From NCBI GenBank assembly GCA_034428635.1, contig DAOUHR010000080.1, positions 1 through 25,017 on the forward strand: a stretch of DNA of 25,017 nt. The letters are read 5' to 3'. The stretch is from Bin22 sp034428635 (GTDB lineage Bacteria > Chloroflexota > Dehalococcoidia > Lucifugimonadales > UBA3495). The notes under the pieces were generated by a model. That model saw only the letters and a program-made list of their open reading frames with translations, did no database searches and was not told where the DNA came from. Of the stretch, positions 20,704-25,017 are shown one piece after another; the first letter of the stretch is position 1; every line of letters starts with the position of its first letter. A program made the position numbers and the translations under genes.

Positions 20704-21915
20704 CTACGGCAGCACCCCCCCATCGTCATGGTCAACCAGGGCCCGCTGGGCGGCGGAGAGGCTGGCGCCGGTGGCTACCTCGTAGCCGAGGTCGGGCAGG
20801 ATTTGCTCCAGGGCCGAGAGCAGGGCGAAGACGTTGGTTTCCCGGGCCGATTCGCCCATCAGACCGATGCGCCAGGCTTTGCCGCGGACCTGTCCCAGGC
20901 CGCCGCCGATTTCGATGTTGTAATCGTTTAGCAGCCGGCCGCGCACTGCTGTGTCCTCGATTCCCTCGGGTATCAGGGCGGTGGTCAGGGGGTTGAGGCG
21001 GAACCCTTCGGGAGCCATCAGGCCGATACCCAGGGCCTCCAGCCCAGCCCGCAGCGCTCCCGCCACCCGGGCGTGGCGGTGGATGCGATTGTCTATCCCC
21101 TCTTCCATCATCATCCGCAGCGATTCCCGCAAGGCGTAGGTCATGGAGATGGGAGAAGTGTGGTGATAGGCGCGGGTCTGGTTCCAGTAGCTTTCCAGGT
21201 CCTTCAGGTTGAAGTAGAAACTCTGGACCTTGGTGGGGCGGGTCCTGATGACATCCATGGCCCGGGGCCCGAAACTGATGGGGGCCAGGCCCGGAGGCGC
21301 GCCCAGGCACTTCTGGGTGGCGCTGTAGCAGACATCCACGTCCCATTCGTCCATGCGAACGTCGTGGCCGCCCAGGGAGGTAACGGCGTCGACGACAATA
21401 AGGGCGTTGTGGCGGTGGGCCAGGTCCACAATTTCCGGCATGGGGGTAAGGACGCCCGGGGAGGTCTCGGCGTGGACCACTCCCACCGCCTTGACCGGCC
21501 CGTGCTGGTCCAGGGCATCGGACAGGGCCTGCAAGTCGACGGGAGCACCCCACTCGAAGTCGAGGATAACGACCTCGGCGCCGCAGCGTTCGGCGATGTC
21601 GCCCAGGCGGTCACCGAAGAAACCGTTGCGGCAGATGATCACCTTGTCGCCCCGCTCCAGGACGTTGGCGCAGGCGGCTTCCATGGCGCCGGTGCCGGTA
21701 GAGGACAGGGGGACGGTCATGAAGTTCTCGGTATGAAGGACCTCCCGCAGCATCTCGCAGATCTCGTCCATCACCTGGAAAAACTGGGGGTCCAGGTGGC
21801 CCAGGATGGGCAGGGTCATGGCCTGCAGTACCCGGGGGTTGACGGAACTGGGCCCAGGGCCCATTAGGATGCGCTGGGGGGGGTTAAATTCGTCAAGGTA
21901 GGTGGGAGTAGTCAA
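20704..21915 (-). CDS. Class V aminotransferase (alanine-glyoxylate/serine-pyruvate type)
   Basis: 403 residues from TTG 21915, chosen because AGGAGA lies 8 nt upstream; the frame extends to ATG 21960, which would place that ribosome site inside the gene. Motifs of the alanine/serine-glyoxylate aminotransferase family: ILMGPGPSSVNPRVL at the N-terminus, SSTGTGAMEAA (about 71-81, phosphate binding), VVDAVTSLGG with Asp176, SATQKCLGAPPG with Schiff-base Lys202, and a C-terminal small domain with IEIGGGLGQVRGKAWRIGLMG. It probably moves an amino group from alanine or serine to glyoxylate or another 2-oxo acid. It is on the opposite strand to the arginine block and shares orientation with the SDR gene, which ends with its own terminator. 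Confidence 0.9.
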   Translation of the reverse strand: MTTPTYLDEFNPPQRILMGPGPSSVNPRVLQAMTLPILGHLDPQFFQVMDEICEMLREVLHTENFMTVPLSSTGTGAMEAACANVLERGDKVIICRNGFFGDRLGDIAERCGAEVVILDFEWGAPVDLQALSDALDQHGPVKAVGVVHAETSPGVLTPMPEIVDLAHRHNALIVVDAVTSLGGHDVRMDEWDVDVCYSATQKCLGAPPGLAPISFGPRAMDVIRTRPTKVQSFYFNLKDLESYWNQTRAYHHTSPISMTYALRESLRMMMEEGIDNRIHRHARVAGALRAGLEALGIGLMAPEGFRLNPLTTALIPEGIEDTAVRGRLLNDYNIEIGGGLGQVRGKAWRIGLMGESARETNVFALLSALEQILPDLGYEVATGASLSAAQRALVDHDDGGVLP

Positions 21916-21987
21916 AACTTGGTTCTCCTGTTTGGTCGCAAAGCGCGGGGTTATGCCCATATTATCCGCTATTTAGGGGCGGCCGGC

Positions 21988-22014
21988 AAAAGGGGCAGAC
22001 GAATGGTCTGCCCC
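21988..22014 (-). terminator. Rho-independent terminator of the SDR gene
   Basis: On the minus strand GGGGCAGAC, loop CATTC, GTCTGCCCC, then TTTT: a perfect 9 bp stem. It lies about 43 bp past the SDR stop and separates it from the aminotransferase gene. Confidence 0.85.
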
Positions 22015-22056
22015 GCAATCCTGTCAATTCTGCCGGAACGCCGGCTGCCAATAGCC

Positions 22057-22854
22057 CTACACCACCGGCGACGTTCCCCCGTCAATGTTAATGGCGATGC
22101 CCGTCAGGTAGCTGGCCCGTTCGGAGGCCAGGAAGGCGATTACGTCGCCGGCCTCTTCCGTTTCCGCGATGCGGCCCAGGGGCACGCCACGGGCGACTGC
22201 GGTCTGGGCGTAGAACTCGTCCAGTGTCAGGTCCGGGTTAGTTTCCTGGAGTCGGTCGTAGCGGCGGGTGTGCTGGCCGCTCTTGACGATGCCGATGCAG
22301 ACGGTGTTGACCAGAATGTTGTCCACAGCCAGGTCCTTGGACAGGCCCTTGGTGATGGCGATGCCGGTGGCCCGGGAAATGGAGGTGGGCATGGAAGAAG
22401 GCCCCGGGGTTCGGCCGCCAAGATTGGTGACGTTGATGATGCGCCCGCCGCCTACCTTGCGCATTTCGGGTATGGAACGGCGAATCAGGCGAACTCCGCC
22501 CCACACCTTCAGGTCAAAGTCGTACTCCCACTCGTCGTCGGTGACCTCCTCGAAGGGCTTGGCCAGGGAGACGCCGGCGTTGTTGACCAGGATATCAACC
22601 CGGCCGAAGTTGTCCAGGGCGGTCTGCACTACCCGTTCGGCGCTATCGGGATGGGAAACGTCGGCTGACAGGGGCAGCACCATCCCTTCGGTGGCGGTGC
22701 GAATGTCCAGGGCTGCCTCGTCCAGCTTTTCCTGGCCGCGGGCCACGATTACCACCCGCGCTCCCTCTTCAGCCATGCGCTGCGCGGCAGCCTTGCCGAT
22801 GCCCTCGCTGCCGCCGGTAACTATGGCAACCTTGTCGGTTAGTCCGAGATCCAT
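22057..22854 (-). CDS. Short-chain dehydrogenase/reductase fold protein, catalytic residues replaced
   Basis: 265 residues of classical SDR length. The Rossmann dinucleotide motif TGGSEGIG (13-20) and NNAG (91-94) are intact, so NAD(P) binding is likely. The usual catalytic tetrad is not: by alignment with classical SDRs the Asn is Asp114 (FDLKVWG), the Ser is Asn144 (NVTNLGG), the Tyr is Thr157 and the Lys is Arg161 (PTSISRATGIAITKGL). The C-terminus YLTGIAINIDGGTSPVV is typical. ATG 22854 has AAGGAGG upstream and an extended -10 promoter lies at 22927-22935. It may have a changed mechanism or a binding role. Product names such as 3-oxoacyl-ACP reductase would be unsafe. Confidence 0.88.
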   Translation of the reverse strand: MDLGLTDKVAIVTGGSEGIGKAAAQRMAEEGARVVIVARGQEKLDEAALDIRTATEGMVLPLSADVSHPDSAERVVQTALDNFGRVDILVNNAGVSLAKPFEEVTDDEWEYDFDLKVWGGVRLIRRSIPEMRKVGGGRIINVTNLGGRTPGPSSMPTSISRATGIAITKGLSKDLAVDNILVNTVCIGIVKSGQHTRRYDRLQETNPDLTLDEFYAQTAVARGVPLGRIAETEEAGDVIAFLASERASYLTGIAINIDGGTSPVV

Positions 22855-22926
22855 AACCTTGACCTCCTTGCTTCAAAACACAGACCCGCCGTAGCGGGCG
22901 TTCTTCGAGATTTGGGATGCGGGCGT

Positions 22927-22955
22927 ATTATACCAGCAGTCCCCCGTGATTGCCC
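22927..22955 (-). promoter_or_regulatory. Extended -10 promoter of the SDR gene
   Basis: On the minus strand TGG precedes TATAAT (22927-22932), an extended -10 element; the -35 region (22950-22955, GGGCAA) is weak, as is common with extended -10 promoters. In the leader, 22885-22898 forms a CCCGC-TACG-GCGGG hairpin with a UNCG-type loop. Confidence 0.6.
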
Positions 22956-23258
22956 CGGCTTGCGGGAGAGCAGGGCGCCGGACTATCCCCTGACCGTGGC
23001 CCACTACCTCGGCTCGCATTGTTCTTGTTTGTGCGGGCGGGTTGCTGTTAAGGTAGGTGAAACCCAAAGCTGATAGTCCCCTCCCCTGCGGAGTTGGTAG
23101 CGCCGGTTGACTTGACTCTGCCGCGGTCCCGTCAAGCCGGATGCTGGAGTGACTATCAGGCCACAGGCGTGGCAACTGGGCGGGGCGGCGGGACGGACCA
23201 GGGGTTCGGGGCATAATTCAATGACCGTATCCGCGCAATCTCACCGGAGACAATAGCC
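22956..23258. other. Intergenic stretch without a recognisable gene
   Basis: No supported coding region between the divergent SDR gene and the small membrane-protein operon. TTGACT boxes near 23107 and 23112 and a CATAAT near 23212 are not spaced as a promoter, so the start of the plus-strand operon is not defined. Confidence 0.5.
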
Positions 23259-23603
23259 TTGTTCAACTACAGCCACATCAAGCACCGCAACATGTTCCTG
23301 CAAATCTTCCTGGTGGTCATCACCCTGGGAATTTACGGTATCTACTGGTTCCACGTTACCCTGGGGGAGTTGCAGCAGGCCAACAACCGGGGGCCGGAGG
23401 CGGGGCGGTGGAAGTGGACCATCCTGTTCTGCATTCCCCTGTTGGACTTTTTCAGTTTCTGGCACTACGCGGGGGAGTATTCCCAGTTTGTTTATGACAA
23501 ATACCCCCGGCCGCTGATTTTCATTCTCTGGATAGTGTTCTTCCCCGCCGTCTGGTTCCTGGTGCAGATGGACCTGAACCGGGCGGCGCAGTATCACTGG
23601 TAG
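23259..23603 (+). CDS. DUF4234 small membrane protein
   Basis: 114 residues from TTG 23259 with GGAGA 8 nt upstream. It has HIKHRNMFLQIFLVVITLGI, then YGIYWFHVTLGELQQAN, the DUF4234 signature (RNxxxxhhLxhhTxGIYxhYWFxxxxxEL), followed by two further hydrophobic segments and FFPAVWFLVQMDLNRA. Three to four membrane helices are expected. No zinc ribbon is present, unlike the next gene, which otherwise repeats the same domain. First of four genes with gaps of only 11, 18 and 17 bp. Function unknown. Confidence 0.82.
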   Translation: MFNYSHIKHRNMFLQIFLVVITLGIYGIYWFHVTLGELQQANNRGPEAGRWKWTILFCIPLLDFFSFWHYAGEYSQFVYDKYPRPLIFILWIVFFPAVWFLVQMDLNRAAQYHW

Positions 23604-23614
23604 AAGGAGAGTAG

Positions 23615-24115
23615 ATGGCACAGGCAAATAATCCGTCAGGTTCCCGTACCATATTTTGCTCCAGTTGCGGCACGGTGATGGAAGCAACCGCCGGGTTCTG
23701 CCAGAGTTGCGGCGCAGCCAACCCACATATAGCAACAGCCCCGGCCGGCGGCTCCGGCGCTGCAAGGGCACCGGTCCGCACCGACCACATCAAGCGGCGC
23801 AACATGTGGGTGCAGGTGCTGCTGTACATCATCACCCTTACTATCTACGGCATCTACTGGTTCCAGGTGACCCTGGGAGAGTTGTACCGCGCCAATGGTA
23901 CCGAAGACAAGCGGCGATGGCTCTGGACAATTCTGTACATTATCCCTATAGCCCAGCTTTTCGCCTACTGGCATCATAGCTTCCAGTACGACAAGTTCAT
24001 CAACGGCAAGTACCCGGGCATTGCCATATTCATACTTTGGATCATCTTCCCTCCGGCCGTCTGGTTCCTGGTACAGCGGGACCTGAACGCCGCCGCCGAG
24101 GGGCGCCCATTCTAA
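23615..24115 (+). CDS. Zinc-ribbon plus DUF4234 membrane protein
   Basis: 166 residues. An N-terminal zinc ribbon with two CxxC pairs (FCSSCG and FCQSCG, about residues 14-34) is joined by an Ala/Gly/Pro linker to a DUF4234 membrane domain (HIKRRNMWVQVLLYIITLTI, YGIYWFQVTLGELY). That domain is clearly a duplicate of the preceding gene. The ribbon is presumably cytoplasmic and may hold a partner protein or sense something; there is no direct evidence. ATG 23615 has AAGGAGA upstream. It ends 18 bp before the RDD gene. Confidence 0.85.
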   Translation: MAQANNPSGSRTIFCSSCGTVMEATAGFCQSCGAANPHIATAPAGGSGAARAPVRTDHIKRRNMWVQVLLYIITLTIYGIYWFQVTLGELYRANGTEDKRRWLWTILYIIPIAQLFAYWHHSFQYDKFINGKYPGIAIFILWIIFPPAVWFLVQRDLNAAAEGRPF

Positions 24116-24133
24116 TACGCCGGAGAGGTACCA

Positions 24134-24682
24134 GTGGCAAACATGTACGATGACAACCCTATTTACTGCAGCACCTGCGGGCGGGAAGCCGACCCCGGCG
24201 CGCGTTTTTGCGACAACTGCGGCGCATCCCTTGACCCGCAGTACACACCTGGGTTGACTTACTTCGATCAAGACTCCCAGGACGTGGAATACATGGGCTT
24301 CTGGATCCGGTCGGCTGCCCTGTTGATAGATGTCATATTGCTGGTGATAGTCGGTTTGGTCATCCGTTTCGCCCTTGGCGAGTCCACTCTCACTTCAGTG
24401 GTTAGCCTGGCGTTTAACCTGGGATATGCGGTGATACTGACCGCATGGCGCGGCCAGACGGTGGGTAAAATGGCACTGGGCATTCAGGTGGTGGACAGAG
24501 ACGGCAACATACCTGGCATCGGTGCCGTGCTTTTGCGGGAAATCGTCGGCAAGTTCCTTTCGGGAATAGCCCTGGGCCTGGGCTACCTGTGGGTGGCCTG
24601 GGACCGGGAAAAACGGGGCTGGCACGACCACATATCGGGGACCTATGTGGTGCGGAAGAGCCGGAGTAACCAGGTGCGCTGA
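24134..24682 (+). CDS. Zinc-ribbon plus RDD family membrane protein
   Basis: 182 residues from GTG 24134 (GGAGAGG upstream); ATG 24143 is an alternative. The zinc ribbon YCSTCGREADPGARFCDNCG is followed from about residue 52 by an RDD domain: GFWIRSAALLIDVILL with the family's Arg and Asp, AWRGQTVGKMALGIQVV with the conserved Gly-x-Thr-x-Gly-Lys and Gly, and a final REKRGWHDHISGTYVV. Three membrane helices. RDD proteins are suspected transporters or scaffolds. The ribbon is almost the same as in the next gene (CxxCGRE...ARFCDNCG), so the ribbons in this operon are related. Confidence 0.88.
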   Translation: MANMYDDNPIYCSTCGREADPGARFCDNCGASLDPQYTPGLTYFDQDSQDVEYMGFWIRSAALLIDVILLVIVGLVIRFALGESTLTSVVSLAFNLGYAVILTAWRGQTVGKMALGIQVVDRDGNIPGIGAVLLREIVGKFLSGIALGLGYLWVAWDREKRGWHDHISGTYVVRKSRSNQVR

Positions 24683-24699
24683 CCGAGGAGATTGAATAG

Positions 24700-25017
24700 A
24701 TGTTTTGCACCACTTGCGGCAGGGAAGTACCGGACGACGCCCGTTTCTGCGACAACTGCGGAGCGGTCATTGACCCTCAGGCCAATAACGAACCGCCGTA
24801 CGTGCCTGAGACGGGCTACCAGGGGGCGCCCGCGTACGGCGAAGCGCCAAGGATTCCAAACTACCTGGTGCAGGCAATTTTAGTTACGATTTGCTGCTGC
24901 CTGCCTGCCGGCATTGTGTCCATTGTGTTCGCGGCCCAGGTTAACGGCAAAGTAGCTTCCGGCGACTATGCCGAGGCGCAGAGGCTTTCCAACAACGCCA
25001 GGAAGTGGTGCTGGATT
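24700..25017 (+). CDS. Zinc-ribbon plus CD225/dispanin membrane protein (3' end outside window)
   Basis: The first 106 residues are in the window and the frame runs off the end. ATG 24700 has GAGGAG (24685-24690) at 9 nt. The zinc ribbon FCTTCGREVPDDARFCDNCG is followed by a Pro/Tyr/Gly linker, then a CD225-type domain: NYLVQAILVTICCCLPAGIV, SIVFAAQVNGKVASGDYAEA and ARKWCWI. That is the dispanin pattern of one helix with Cys at the inner face, a cytoplasmic loop rich in small residues, and the start of the second helix. Dispanins include eukaryotic IFITM proteins; bacterial ones have no settled role. Last visible gene of the operon. Confidence 0.88.
   Translation, partial: MFCTTCGREVPDDARFCDNCGAVIDPQANNEPPYVPETGYQGAPAYGEAPRIPNYLVQAILVTICCCLPAGIVSIVFAAQVNGKVASGDYAEAQRLSNNARKWCWI

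Overview
The window is 25 kb of fairly GC-rich bacterial DNA. The protein set (an Rv2161c-type F420/LLM oxidoreductase, a UPF0182 membrane protein, DUF433/DUF5615 toxin-antitoxin genes, and zinc-ribbon proteins with DUF4234, RDD and CD225 membrane domains) and frequent GTG/TTG starts suggest Chloroflexota, perhaps a Dehalococcoidia/SAR202-like lineage. That placement is an inference; no rRNA or marker gene is present.

Layout. (1) 1-1002: the end of an AAA ATPase gene overlapping a TOPRIM-like gene, resembling two-gene ATPase/nuclease defence modules. (2) 1146-2130: an LLM oxidoreductase with its own terminator. (3) 2272-4017: an orphan cluster of five genes for 59-64 residue proteins in three consecutive promoter-to-terminator units. 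Four of the proteins share one core motif and form a duplicated gene pair (A1-B1, A2-B2). I recognise no family; this is the best candidate for an undescribed system. (4) 4088-10203: a mobile-element zone. It holds a 2.58 kb ISAs1-type insertion sequence with ~67 bp inverted repeats, a frameshifted transposase and a passenger lipoprotein gene of seven RCC1-like repeats; two copies of a 196/197 bp MITE either side of a copper-type P1B ATPase gene; and a second 155 bp MITE. Each is bounded by a 10 bp direct repeat (one pair has a mismatch), and two insertions landed one base off the end of a resident MITE. (5) 10284-20532: arginine biosynthesis argJ, argB, argD and argG and an aspartate-type aminotransferase, interrupted by a UPF0182 gene, a DUF433/DUF433/DUF5615 toxin-antitoxin group and a DUF5678/retropepsin-like pair. 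(6) 20704-22950, minus strand: a class V aminotransferase and an SDR whose catalytic tetrad is substituted. (7) 23259-25017: four closely spaced small membrane-protein genes, three with an N-terminal zinc ribbon, the last cut by the window end.

Working together: ArgJ, ArgB, ArgD and ArgG cover most steps from glutamate to argininosuccinate; argC, the ornithine carbamoyltransferase gene and argH are not here. The ISAs1-type element and the MITEs have related ends and equal target-duplication lengths, so one transposase family may have moved all of them. No tRNA, rRNA, CRISPR array or replication origin was seen.
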